A stretch of 59,549 nt of DNA from assembly GCF_902764455.1 (NCBI RefSeq), contig NZ_CACWVY010000008.1, positions 5,494-65,042 on the forward strand, given 5' to 3'. The notes below the pieces were generated by a model that saw nothing but the letters and a program-made list of their open reading frames with translations, was not told the DNA's origin and made no database searches. This document shows positions 41,770 to 51,125 of this stretch, in pieces. Within the stretch, counting starts at the first letter, position 1. Each line of letters starts with the position of its first letter. Source of the stretch: an uncultured Methanobrevibacter sp. (GTDB lineage Archaea; Methanobacteriota; Methanobacteria; Methanobacteriales; Methanobacteriaceae). A program made the translations under genes and the position numbers.

Positions 41770-44358
41770 TTACCTCTTCTTTTGATAGTTCAGATTAATT
41801 CTTTCTGCCTGCGCAACCGGTTTATTTGCCATAGACTGTTTTCTTGCACCATTTGAAAAGAACTCGCTTTCTAATCCATACATTTCATCAGGATTGAAGA
41901 CACCCATTTTTGTCAGAAGCTTGAATCTGTTTTTAAACCATGAAAGCTGCCTGTCATCACAGTAGATTCCTGATTTGAAAAAGTCTTTCAGTATCCTCTC
42001 ATCATCTTCAAACTGGCCGTCCTTTCTGTATATAAATGACAGCTTTTTGTATGGATAGTAGTCATTTACAAAAAGTTCATGACTCAAAAGTCTCAGGCAG
42101 AACTCACGTGCATTTCCATACTGCTTTTTGCTGATGTATCTTTCGGCCTCTATAATCAAATCCCTTTTGATGTCAATTTTTTCATCATATGAGAGATTCC
42201 CATCAATCTCCATAACTGAATCAATATATAGTGGATCAAGTGTTGATTTTGATGGTTTTTTTCTTGAATCCTTTTTCATCTTGATTATTTTGACTGAAAG
42301 AGGAGGGCTTGTTGTGAGATTGACCTTTCCGATCTTTCTCATCTGGAGAAATTCGTTTTCAAGCTCGCCCATATTGGAATCATAGTCAAAATATCCCATA
42401 TTGTCCAGAAGTTTAAGCCTTTTTTTAAAGTCGTTCAGGGTGTTTTTGGTTGCATAGATTCCTGATTTTAAAAACTTAACGAAAGTTTCGGTTTCCTGCT
42501 CGTACATGAATGCCCTTTCATAGGATTCGGCAAGCTTTTGATATGCATAATAGTCATGTTCAAAGAGTTTATTTGAAAGCAGTTTCCGATAAAATACAAT
42601 CGCCTTTTGTGTTTCATCATTTTTTAAAAGCTCTTCACCCTTACGTATATATTCATATTTCAAATCCACCATCTTTTTAAAGTCAAGACCGGTTAACATA
42701 TCTACATTAACATTATCTTCTCTTGGAGTGAACCGGTCTATTGCATCCCTGAATGTGTCCGGAATAAAGTGGTTGTCCTGACTGTCCTCGGAGATAAAAC
42801 CTGTCAGACGATTGTCTATAAAATAGGTTGTGCAGTAATCCTCTTCAAATCTCATTCCCCTTCCGTGTGTCTGAACCAGGGAAAGGGATGTCTTGTAGCT
42901 GTACCATTTGGAGTCAAAGGCATTTCTTGTGTAGGTCTGCTTGTCTCCCAAATCAGGATAGGGAATCTTGTAAATTATTTGAAATCTGCATTCCTCTCCC
43001 GGAAGATCCACACCTTCACCAACTGATGGTGACACCAGAACAAGAGGTTTTCTGGATTTTTTAAACTCATCAATGACATCCGCTCTGTTTTGAGCATCAT
43101 GATAGATAAATCTGTCGCTTGAAATCTCATCAATTATAAAGTCCCTGCATCTTGAGCTTACTGTGTGGATTATACCCTTGTCGTTTTTATGCTTTTCAAG
43201 AATTTCCTTTAATGTATCAATTGTTCTAGGAGCGGATTCGGCGATATGCTTTCTTGACATGTTAAACTCGGAATATGTTTTAATCGGATTTCTTTTAATG
43301 TCAAAGGGGCTTTTTCGCCTTATTGCATATATCTCATCGGGTGAAATTCCAAGCCAGTGTGCAAAAAGCCTGTAATCAAGAATGGTTGCACTCATAAAAA
43401 GACACACGTCAGCATATTTGAACAGTGTATTTTTGGCATAATTATCGATTTTAAGAGGCTTGAACTGAGCTATTTCAAAATCTCTGTCGTAGTCAAATAT
43501 CCACATCTTCGGGTCAAATTCCAAGTGTGTTAAAAAACGCTTGCAGTCGCCAATCTTGTTTTTAATGAAGATTTTCTTTTCTGAAAGTTCCGGCCTGTCA
43601 ATATCCCTGATTTTGGAGAGTTCGTTTTCATATCCCTCTTTAATTTTAACTACAAAACTGATCCAGTCTGTATAGTCACTGGTGGCGAGCTCGTCAATAC
43701 GCTGCTTTGAAAGATTTATCTTCAGATATTCCTTCAAATCCTTTCTTTCAAATTCCAACGTCAGCTGGCTCATTATCATGTTTTCGATGTTGTGGGCCTC
43801 ATCACAAATCATGATGTCTCTTGGAAGAAAGTCCTCAACATAATTAAGCTCCAAAAACATGTATGGATAGTTTGCTATTGTAACATCAGCCATCATTGCC
43901 TGAAACTTCTGATAGTAATAGTTGCAGGTGTTTTTCTTTGTTATTTCACATGTTGAGTGGTTTTTAAGCGAATATCTGCAGGCATAGCCCTCAACGACAC
44001 ACCTTCCAAAATCACAGGTCTGTTTGACCCCATCCTCAAGATACCTTTTGCACTTGAAATTACCTCTTCCCTTAACCAGTTTAAAGCCCAAATTTTTGAA
44101 ATCCCCCAGGTACTGGTTCTGGAGCTGCTTTGTAATTGTGAGAATATATGATGAGTCAAACATCCCAGCTAAAGTCGCTGCAATGGCAGATTTTCCAGTA
44201 CCTGTTCCTGCCTCAAGGACAATGTATCTGTAACCTCTGTCTATAGCCCGCTTGATTTCTGATATTGTTTCAAGCTGAAATTGTCTTGCCTTGCTGAATG
44301 GAAAATGTTTTGCTGCCTGAGGGTTGATTTTTGAATAATTGCTGTACTGCCATATCAT
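41770..44358 (-). CDS. XPD/DinG-like superfamily 2 helicase with duplicated C-terminal domain
   Basis: About 862 residues. Helicase motifs: Walker A EAGTGTGKSAIA, DEAH as ICDEAHNIENM, and motif VI QTHGRGMRFEE. Between motifs I and II a cluster of Cys (KCKRYL, CDFGRC, CRYSL, CEITKK, CNYYY) matches the Fe-S domain of Rad3/XPD/DinG helicases, which unwind DNA 5' to 3'. After the helicase (about residue 560) come two copies of a TPR-like module; the second begins ERYISKKQYGNAREFCLRLL and both contain FFKSGIY or FLKSGIY. The frame runs to 44376; the ATG at 44358 (MIWQYSNYSK) fits the helicase start better. No neighbour is coupled. Confidence 0.85.
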   Translation of the reverse strand: MIWQYSNYSKINPQAAKHFPFSKARQFQLETISEIKRAIDRGYRYIVLEAGTGTGKSAIAATLAGMFDSSYILTITKQLQNQYLGDFKNLGFKLVKGRGNFKCKRYLEDGVKQTCDFGRCVVEGYACRYSLKNHSTCEITKKNTCNYYYQKFQAMMADVTIANYPYMFLELNYVEDFLPRDIMICDEAHNIENMIMSQLTLEFERKDLKEYLKINLSKQRIDELATSDYTDWISFVVKIKEGYENELSKIRDIDRPELSEKKIFIKNKIGDCKRFLTHLEFDPKMWIFDYDRDFEIAQFKPLKIDNYAKNTLFKYADVCLFMSATILDYRLFAHWLGISPDEIYAIRRKSPFDIKRNPIKTYSEFNMSRKHIAESAPRTIDTLKEILEKHKNDKGIIHTVSSRCRDFIIDEISSDRFIYHDAQNRADVIDEFKKSRKPLVLVSPSVGEGVDLPGEECRFQIIYKIPYPDLGDKQTYTRNAFDSKWYSYKTSLSLVQTHGRGMRFEEDYCTTYFIDNRLTGFISEDSQDNHFIPDTFRDAIDRFTPREDNVNVDMLTGLDFKKMVDLKYEYIRKGEELLKNDETQKAIVFYRKLLSNKLFEHDYYAYQKLAESYERAFMYEQETETFVKFLKSGIYATKNTLNDFKKRLKLLDNMGYFDYDSNMGELENEFLQMRKIGKVNLTTSPPLSVKIIKMKKDSRKKPSKSTLDPLYIDSVMEIDGNLSYDEKIDIKRDLIIEAERYISKKQYGNAREFCLRLLSHELFVNDYYPYKKLSFIYRKDGQFEDDERILKDFFKSGIYCDDRQLSWFKNRFKLLTKMGVFNPDEMYGLESEFFSNGARKQSMANKPVAQAERINLNYQKKR

Positions 44359-44489
44359 AATACTTCTAAACACCATATATTTTTTAAAAACACTATTTAC
44401 TTGATTATTTAATTACACTTTATTTAAAGTTCATGACAGAGCATTTGATAAGTAATATCATTAATTATATAATTTCATTTAGCATCTGA

Positions 44490-44657
44490 TTAAAATACTG
44501 TATCACAAAATACACATTTATCTCTTAATAGCACTTCTCTTGCAGTTTGGACCGTGCCCTGTTTTGTAAATTCCCTAACTGATGTTAATAGATTGGCTTA
44601 AAGTGCCCTGCGGGTAAGGCAATAATCTCCACCCGCAAAACATCCTCGTCTTGCCAT
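44490..44657 (-). pseudogene. Small interrupted gene
   Basis: An ATG at 44657 stands five bases after GAGTGAT and opens MARRGCFAGGDYCLTRRAL, then a TAA at 44598-44600. The same frame continues without further stops as ANLLTSVREFTKQGT and ends KCVFCDTVF at a TAA (44490-44492). It has four Cys in two spaced pairs (C-x6-C and C-x2-C). A single nonsense codon splits an otherwise coherent 55-residue product. I do not recognise the protein. The remainder of 44359-44714 is AT-rich without features. Confidence 0.4.
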
Positions 44658-44714
44658 GATAAATCACTCTTTTTTAATTAATGGTTTAATTGAAACATGA
44701 TTTAAAAGAATCTG

Positions 44715-47700
44715 TTAAATATTATTTTCATTTAAATACAATTCACTTGCAAATTCTTTTGGCTTACAGAAGTATCTGTATGAACATCTCACACATTCAT
44801 CTTGCCTTTCCGGTTTTTTTACAAAAACTCCTTTATCGATTTGACATGCCACTTCATTTAACATGTTCAATTCATCACTCATTACATTTTCATCAATTTC
44901 AACTTCATAAGGATGATCATTTAAAACAAAATGAATAATCGCTTTTTTAATTTTATATTTATTGTATTCAGGCAGATCCCATAATGCAGAAGCATAAATA
45001 TAGGACTGTTTTTTATAACCTTCAATGTGGTCTTCATCAAATTCTGCATATTTATAATCAAGAATAACAATTTCATTTTCTGAGGTTTTATAGATTAAAT
45101 CAATTGCCCCGTTTAAAAGGTATTCTCCTCTGAATATTTCAAAGTCAAATTCAGCTTCAAGGACTTCACGGTTTACGGAATAAGTCTCATAATAATTAAT
45201 GACATTTGTTTTAAATTCCTCAAATTCATCAGGATTTTCGTCAATGTCGAACATAGATTTATAGGTATCATATGTGATTTGTGAGAGCTCGTCTCTATTT
45301 AGTTTTATGCCTTCAATGAGTTTCAGGTTGCATTTTTCCATTATTTCATGAAATACTGTTCCTCTGTTTGCTGCTTTTGCACCGGAACGTCTGAAACCTA
45401 AATTATAACCCAAATCATATTTGAATGGGCATGAAATGTATTTTGTGTATTTTGAATAGTTCAGCACAACAGGTCCACTATCACTTTCTGCGTAATGTTC
45501 CATGATTTTTACATTGCTTAAATCTTCAAGATTGAATGGAGTGGTGTAATCTCTAATTCTTTCGATTTGTTCAGGCACTTTCTTGAGTGTAGAGAGTATC
45601 AAAAGGTCGGCGGCTCTTGTCATTGCAACATAAAGAACCCTGTCCTCTTCTTCAATATTCAGCTGATTTTCCTCTTCAATTGTGATAAATTCATGTTTTA
45701 AATTGCCATTATTGTCTTTTTTAAGAATTGTTTTATATTTTAAGCATTCATTTGGTGTGTAATACGTATCATTTGGGAAAATGAAATCTTTTTCACGATT
45801 AGGATCTTTAGAAATCATTGGAAACTTGTCCTTTTCAAGAGACGTGATGATTGTTACCGGAAACTCAAGGCCCTTGGCTGCATGAATTGTCATGAGCTGA
45901 ACGCCTTTTGTTTCGCTTTGATATGAATCGTAATTGGATATTGAGCTATTTAAAAAGAACAATACACCTCTAAAATCAGTTTCTGATATGAATGATTCAT
46001 AATTTGAAATTGTTTGGGTCAGTTTTGCAATGTTGGCGATTTCTGCATAATCAAGCTCATAGTCAAAAATATTACTCAATGCAACCAGCCGGTAGAATAC
46101 ATCCAGTATTGTTGGAGGCTCTTCTGCTTCAATTTCGGTTTTGATTTCACCCAATTTTTCAAAAAACTGCCTATCTTTTGGATTTTGGATTTTATCCAAA
46201 TCAATTTCAGGCATTTTGATGTTTTTAAAGATTTCACAGATTCTGTCCTGATTTTCTCTTTTTTTAACTCTGTGTACTTTATCAACGGAATATTTATTCT
46301 CTTTACCTGCCAATTCATTTTCAATTCTGGTAACTTCCTCGTAATATGAATCCTGCAGGTCACAAAGATAGGATTTGGTTGAATTGTCAAGTGATATAAA
46401 TGGGGTGTCGAAGTATAAACCACAAAATGCTTTAAGGTTTAATTCATCTAGTTCATCATTGGATAGAACATAACCAACATTGGTATTTCTGGATACATAC
46501 CACAGCATGGTCAGGACTGTTTTAACCTCTTCTTTTGAAGACAAATCACTCTGACCCCTAATTGAATAATCAATATTAGAATCACTGTTGAATTTTTCAA
46601 TTAAAGCGGCAATGGTTTTATCAGTGTGCTTTCTGTATAATACTGCAACATCAGAGTAATCCTTAATCAGATTGTTTAGTTTCAAGTATTTTATAATTTC
46701 ATAAACATTTTCAGCCTCATCATCACTATTTTTATTTTCAAGTAAAAAATTAGGATTATTATATCCCTTGCCGTTACTTACCATATGTTTTTGAGAAGTT
46801 TCCTTTCTTTGAGGAGCAATGAAAGCCTCGGTCAATTCAACAATACTGTCAGTTGATCTGAAATTGACATCCAGGCTTAAAACATCCGGTGAGTCAAGTC
46901 TGATAAGCTCATCGAAAAAGTCATTGAATGAACTTCTAAAAGCATAGATATGCTGGTCAACATCACCAACAGCCGTAAAGTAATCACAGTTTGCTCTTAA
47001 AGTCTCAAAAATCCTAAACTGCAGAGGATCAGTGTCCTGAAACTCATCAACAAAGACTGTAGTGTATTTAGTGATTGGGTCTTTTTTAAGCTCTTCCAAT
47101 GCCTTCAGCTGTAAAGTGTCATAATCAACATAATTATACTCATCAAGAAGTTTCAAATACTTTGGATAGGCCTTTGCAATTTGTAAGTATCTTGCATTAT
47201 ACCATGATTTGGAAAAGAGTCTTGACTCATCAAATTCATCAGGATTTTTCTTTTTTTCCTTTTTTAGAGGCTCATCATAATCATCAATGCGCTTTTTGGA
47301 AAAATAATCTAAGGATTTAATAAAATCAACGTATTCTTTAGTAATTACTCTTGAATCACTGATTTTTTTAGTTAATTCATTAGTATCAACGTTAAAACAT
47401 GTATATTCTCCGAATTTATTTAATACTCCTGGAAACTGATAATCCAAAACAGTGTTTTCGTTTATAAAACCAAGTTCATTTTTAAATTTTTGAATGAATA
47501 ATGTCTTTTTTTCGGAAGTATCATCATCAAGTAAATTCAGAGACATGTTTTTTGTCTTTAGATATTCAAGACAGAATGAATGGATTGTGGAAATCTGCAT
47601 CTTTAAAACTGTTGAATTAGAAAGTTCCTGCCTTAATTTAAATTTTAAATTATCAGCCGCTTTGGTTGTAAAGGTAATTACAAGAAACGATTCTGGATCA

Positions 47701-47831
47701 ACACCCTTTTTAATCAGCTCTTTAATCCTCTCAACAAGGATAGTAGTTTTACCTGAACCGGGACCCGCTTCAATTAAAAGAGTTCCTTTTCCATATTCAA
47801 TTACTTTCTTTTGATTTCCTACAAATTCCAT
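44715..47831 (-). CDS. UvrD-type helicase fused to PD-(D/E)XK nuclease with Fe-S cysteines
   Basis: 1038 residues. Superfamily 1A helicase: Walker A IEAGPGSGKTTILVERIKEL, motif II VFVDEFQDTDPLQFRIFETL, motif VI LYVAMTRAADLLI. The C-terminal 230 residues are a RecB-like nuclease: YLLNGAIDLIYKT and IVILDYKYAEF give the D...D-x-K site. A Cys at the front of the nuclease (SCPFKYDL) and three at the end (CVRCSYRYFC) are placed like the Fe-S cluster cysteines of AddB/AdnA nucleases. The ATG at 47831 with GGAGTGA is preferred over the GTG at 47840. It likely processes DNA ends in repair or defence as a single polypeptide. Confidence 0.9.
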   Translation of the reverse strand: MEFVGNQKKVIEYGKGTLLIEAGPGSGKTTILVERIKELIKKGVDPESFLVITFTTKAADNLKFKLRQELSNSTVLKMQISTIHSFCLEYLKTKNMSLNLLDDDTSEKKTLFIQKFKNELGFINENTVLDYQFPGVLNKFGEYTCFNVDTNELTKKISDSRVITKEYVDFIKSLDYFSKKRIDDYDEPLKKEKKKNPDEFDESRLFSKSWYNARYLQIAKAYPKYLKLLDEYNYVDYDTLQLKALEELKKDPITKYTTVFVDEFQDTDPLQFRIFETLRANCDYFTAVGDVDQHIYAFRSSFNDFFDELIRLDSPDVLSLDVNFRSTDSIVELTEAFIAPQRKETSQKHMVSNGKGYNNPNFLLENKNSDDEAENVYEIIKYLKLNNLIKDYSDVAVLYRKHTDKTIAALIEKFNSDSNIDYSIRGQSDLSSKEEVKTVLTMLWYVSRNTNVGYVLSNDELDELNLKAFCGLYFDTPFISLDNSTKSYLCDLQDSYYEEVTRIENELAGKENKYSVDKVHRVKKRENQDRICEIFKNIKMPEIDLDKIQNPKDRQFFEKLGEIKTEIEAEEPPTILDVFYRLVALSNIFDYELDYAEIANIAKLTQTISNYESFISETDFRGVLFFLNSSISNYDSYQSETKGVQLMTIHAAKGLEFPVTIITSLEKDKFPMISKDPNREKDFIFPNDTYYTPNECLKYKTILKKDNNGNLKHEFITIEEENQLNIEEEDRVLYVAMTRAADLLILSTLKKVPEQIERIRDYTTPFNLEDLSNVKIMEHYAESDSGPVVLNYSKYTKYISCPFKYDLGYNLGFRRSGAKAANRGTVFHEIMEKCNLKLIEGIKLNRDELSQITYDTYKSMFDIDENPDEFEEFKTNVINYYETYSVNREVLEAEFDFEIFRGEYLLNGAIDLIYKTSENEIVILDYKYAEFDEDHIEGYKKQSYIYASALWDLPEYNKYKIKKAIIHFVLNDHPYEVEIDENVMSDELNMLNEVACQIDKGVFVKKPERQDECVRCSYRYFCKPKEFASELYLNENNI

Positions 47832-48152
47832 ATTATTCACTCCTTAGTAATAATATTGTGTTTATAAATATATAATTTATTTGAATTTAATTTCAAAATT
47901 AATAGATTTTTTAATAAATTTTTGCTTTAATCAATTAGTATTACGTTTTAATTCTTGTCCTGGAGAAATTTGTGTTCCAATATGGATTCCTCTTGAAATT
48001 GTCCATCCTAACTATTACAAGCAGTTAAAAGAGTATCATCAGTATTTATTTTTTACTTGAGAAGCAAATCAGTGAATTCTAATAAAAATAGGGAAATGTA
48101 TTAATTATAAAATATATAGATAGATATAAAATGAATATAAAAGGTGTTAAAA

Positions 48153-48650
48153 TTGAAATTTAAAAAATGGATAATATTGAGTTTATTAGTTTTATTAACT
48201 ATTTCTGTAGTTAATGCAGCAGATACTCATACTTTAACTGTACAAGATACTGATACAAATGAAAGTGTTTATTGGAAATTTACGGGTATTGATTCCAACG
48301 CATATAGTCATTTATACGATTATTGTTTAATAACTACTGCTGATGGTAATAATTATTATTTAAATGCAAATCATGCAACTAGCATGTGGGAATATGAACC
48401 TGCATTTTATGCTATTGATAAAGCAGTAATGGATGCGGAGTCAAATGGTAAATATTATATATATTCTACTCAAGGAATTGGAGTGATTGATACAGGTAAT
48501 GACAATACCTCACCAGATTTAAAATATGGATTTAGCTTCAAAAATACTAACAATATGACTATTGAATGGCAAAAAGGAAAAGATGTTGGAATGGATCATG
48601 ACACAAGAGAAATAACTTCTATAACAATAGATGGTAAAAAAATCTTTTAA
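48153..48650 (+). CDS. Small secreted protein
   Basis: About 165 residues. A signal peptide (KKWIILSLLVLLTISVVNA) with a likely cleavage after VNA precedes a mature part of about 140 residues rich in Asn, Tyr and Asp, with beta character. No family recognised. Translation probably begins at TTG (48153), six bases after AAGGTG; a GTG at 48144 overlaps that ribosome site. It is single and on the strand opposite its neighbours. Confidence 0.68.
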   Translation: MKFKKWIILSLLVLLTISVVNAADTHTLTVQDTDTNESVYWKFTGIDSNAYSHLYDYCLITTADGNNYYLNANHATSMWEYEPAFYAIDKAVMDAESNGKYYIYSTQGIGVIDTGNDNTSPDLKYGFSFKNTNNMTIEWQKGKDVGMDHDTREITSITIDGKKIF

Positions 48651-48804
48651 GAAAGAATCTGTCCAATATTTCAATTTTTTAGAATTTTGATTTTGAATAT
48701 TGAATCAATTATTTGAGGTTTGAAGTGTATTTACACAAAACACTTCCTATCTCTTGATATTTTATCTAATTTATACACCAGGCTATTTTTTTCCTTCTTG
48801 TCTA

Positions 48805-48899
48805 ATTTCAATCTCATTCTAAATCTGATTCTATGTTGTGAAGACTTTACTATTGATGTTTTCATATTTATTTCAATCCCATTATAGGTCTGATTCCAG
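48805..48899. CRISPR. Relict CRISPR unit: two degenerate repeats and one spacer
   Basis: Two 30-base segments, 48805-48834 and 48870-48899, both begin ATTTCAATC and share TCTGATTC near the end; they agree at 24 of 30 positions. They are separated by 35 bases, the normal spacer length. The form ATTTCAATCCCATT...GGTCTGATT is familiar from type I-B arrays in methanogens. No third repeat at the expected positions on either side. It lies in the gap 48651-48946, which holds nothing else recognised. Confidence 0.5.
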
Positions 48900-48946
48900 A
48901 CGAGCACTTTGGAATGCTTAAATATGTCGAAACAAAATAATTATCA

Positions 48947-50809
48947 TTATTCCAATCTTTCCTTAAAATAAGCCTGAAGCAACATGTCTTCACAGTAAAC
49001 ATAGCATCCTTTCATTCCACGTGTCATTAAAGTCCTATAAGTATTCTTAATTATTTCATCAGCAAGTTTTAAAGCCTGTTGAGGATTTTCTTTATATCTC
49101 TTTTTAATTCCTTTCAAAGACTGGTCTGTTCTTGCCCTTTGTGTAAAATCAGTTACAATATGTTCCCCGTCAAATCTCATGTCATTTCCGATTATTACTC
49201 CGACATAATCAAATTCAAGACCCTGAGAAGTGTGAATACAACCGATTTCATTAACTGAAGTCTCATCGATTGCCCAAGTATCAGAGTTTCCCAAGTTCCA
49301 GCTCATCGAAAAGTCATCAATCACAATATCGTGAACCTCAGAATTATTCTTTCCTTCCTTTATCCAGTTCCAGCAATAACCTGCCAATAATCTTGCGTTA
49401 TTATTTGTATTTTTCTCAAAAATTAAATCTCTCAACTCACCTGGTGAATCAACAACTCTGAAATCATAGTCAAAGTCAAATCCGTCAAAATTTGCAGTTT
49501 CTTCAATTTCAAGAACATCATTCAGCCAGGACAGGTACCCGTCTGATCCGTTGCATCTGAATTGTGATTCAAGTTTAATATATTCCACTTCTGCATCAAA
49601 ATATTTGCCAAATTCACGAATGACCTCAATGCTGCCGTAATCATTAATGCTGATTTTTTGATGTTTGTCTATGAAAAATACTGAAAACTTGGAGGCATTG
49701 ATGATTTCTTTTACCTGATTTTCACCCAGATTACTGAAAAGACCTGATTTTTCATTCAGACGATGGGCTTCATCAACTATTATTGCATCAAATTCATTGG
49801 ATTTGGACTGTGTGAATGAACCTGAACCCTTAAATAAATTTTTCAAATAGCTCATGGAATGTTTTCCTCCGCGAAGCTTTTCATAAAAGACATTTCTTGG
49901 AGCAGAATTTTTAGTGACATAAAGTGATACCATATCATCCGCCATAATGTCCACAAGCAGATTAATGGCCACTACGGATTTGCCGGTTCCCGGACCGCCT
50001 TCAACTATCAAAATCCTTTTTGTATCATCGAGATAACTTTCACGAGCCATTTTAATAGCTAACTCATAAGCAATCTTCTGTTCATCAATCATGACAAATT
50101 CCTTATTTCCCTCAAGCATGTTTGAAAGGGTATCCTGCAGTTTTTTGGAAGGTCTGATTTTTCCATTGTCAATTCTGTATAATATGTTTGAACTGTCACC
50201 GTATTTGACATATTTTTTGATGAAATCTCTGAGTTTTAAAACATCTCTTTTTCCATACAACGGCGCTTCATCATAATAAGGCTTATAAATTTCATCCTTA
50301 AGAGGATCATCACTTTTAAAGTCATAGTTATGAAGATATGCACATGGAAATAGCCCAATTTCATCTTCTTCAACAGTCTGATTGAAGTTTCTGATTAAAG
50401 AGGCATATGACCAGACCTGATAAGATGGATGTGTGGTTTCACGAATTCCCCCACCCAAATAAGTTTTTACAACCCCGTCTTTACCTGCCACCTTCTGTGC
50501 TGAATCCCATTGTTTAAGCTCAATGATAACTACAGAATCATCCTGAAACCTGTTTAGTCCAGTCAATATAAAATCAATTCTTTTAGAAGTTGTCGGAATT
50601 GTAAATTCAATGGCTACGCCGCAATCAGATGGAATTTCCGAATCATTTAAAACCTTATACATGTATTCCATGGAGTTTTCCCATGACCTTATCTGTGATT
50701 TTGCTGATTTTCCAATCTTTTCCTTATAAACATCATAAATTTCATCGGTAATAGATCCAACCAGAACAGAATCGCAAAATTCCTGTTTTGTAGCTTCATA
50801 AACAATCAT
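48947..50809 (-). CDS. Nuclease-linked DUF2075 (Schlafen group 3-type) helicase
   Basis: 620 residues. The first 200 contain a PD-(D/E)XK-like nuclease site: RIDFILTGLNRF followed by VVIIELKQW. From about residue 260, a superfamily 1 helicase domain of DUF2075 type: Walker A VEGGPGTGKSVVAINLL, motif II AIIVDEAHRLNEKSG, then ESQFRCNGSDGYLSW and IHTSQGLEFDYVGVIIG. This architecture appears often in bacterial defence islands, so a role against foreign DNA is possible. GGAG lies before the ATG. The gene overlaps nothing and follows the MazG-like gene by one base, so the two share an operon. Confidence 0.87.
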   Translation of the reverse strand: MIVYEATKQEFCDSVLVGSITDEIYDVYKEKIGKSAKSQIRSWENSMEYMYKVLNDSEIPSDCGVAIEFTIPTTSKRIDFILTGLNRFQDDSVVIIELKQWDSAQKVAGKDGVVKTYLGGGIRETTHPSYQVWSYASLIRNFNQTVEEDEIGLFPCAYLHNYDFKSDDPLKDEIYKPYYDEAPLYGKRDVLKLRDFIKKYVKYGDSSNILYRIDNGKIRPSKKLQDTLSNMLEGNKEFVMIDEQKIAYELAIKMARESYLDDTKRILIVEGGPGTGKSVVAINLLVDIMADDMVSLYVTKNSAPRNVFYEKLRGGKHSMSYLKNLFKGSGSFTQSKSNEFDAIIVDEAHRLNEKSGLFSNLGENQVKEIINASKFSVFFIDKHQKISINDYGSIEVIREFGKYFDAEVEYIKLESQFRCNGSDGYLSWLNDVLEIEETANFDGFDFDYDFRVVDSPGELRDLIFEKNTNNNARLLAGYCWNWIKEGKNNSEVHDIVIDDFSMSWNLGNSDTWAIDETSVNEIGCIHTSQGLEFDYVGVIIGNDMRFDGEHIVTDFTQRARTDQSLKGIKKRYKENPQQALKLADEIIKNTYRTLMTRGMKGCYVYCEDMLLQAYFKERLE

Positions 50810-50810
50810 A

Positions 50811-51125
50811 TTAAAACTCCGTATACTTTAAGGCATTTCCCTTTGACTTGTCAATGGGATACTTTATTGCATTTTTCTCCATTTTATCAAAAATTATTTC
50901 GTTAATGTCCAAATCCAATGCATCCGCCATATACATGCAATAAATCAGAACATCGGCAAGTTCCTCTCCGACTTCTTCAATATCATACTCCTTGCCCCAC
51001 TGAAAATGCTCCAGAAGTTCAGCAGCCTCAATGGAAATTGATTTTGCAAGATTTTCAGGAGAGTGAAATTTCTTCCAGTCACGTTCCCTTTGAAATTTTA
51101 TTAATTCAGACATTACATCATCCAT
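50811..51125 (-). CDS. MazG-like nucleotide pyrophosphohydrolase
   Basis: 104 residues, one all-alpha NTP-PPase domain of the RS21-C6/MazG-like type. The metal ligands appear in SIEAAELLEHFQWG and VGEELADVLIYC (EExxD pattern), and FQRERDWKKFHSPENLAKS is a typical opening. It hydrolyses (d)NTPs to monophosphates, in this family often dCTP or modified nucleotides. AAGGT lies before the ATG. It is the first gene of a two-gene operon with the nuclease-helicase gene, an association that fits house-cleaning or nucleotide-depletion defence. Confidence 0.88.
   Translation of the reverse strand: MDDVMSELIKFQRERDWKKFHSPENLAKSISIEAAELLEHFQWGKEYDIEEVGEELADVLIYCMYMADALDLDINEIIFDKMEKNAIKYPIDKSKGNALKYTEF

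Noticed and set aside
44359-44714. Possible structured RNA in the GC-richer patch around 44540-44650
   Set aside because: The higher GC comes from the small interrupted coding frame on the minus strand; no conserved RNA fold was recognised.
46076-46423. 115-residue frame inside the UvrD-type helicase gene
   Set aside because: Out of frame with the helicase-nuclease protein, which is intact across the region.
47938-48060. Plus-strand stretch that reads CPGEICVPIWIPLEIV and onward to a TGA
   Set aside because: The wording looks protein-like, but there is no start codon, no ribosome site and no family I recognise; it may be a gene fragment, but I cannot support a feature.
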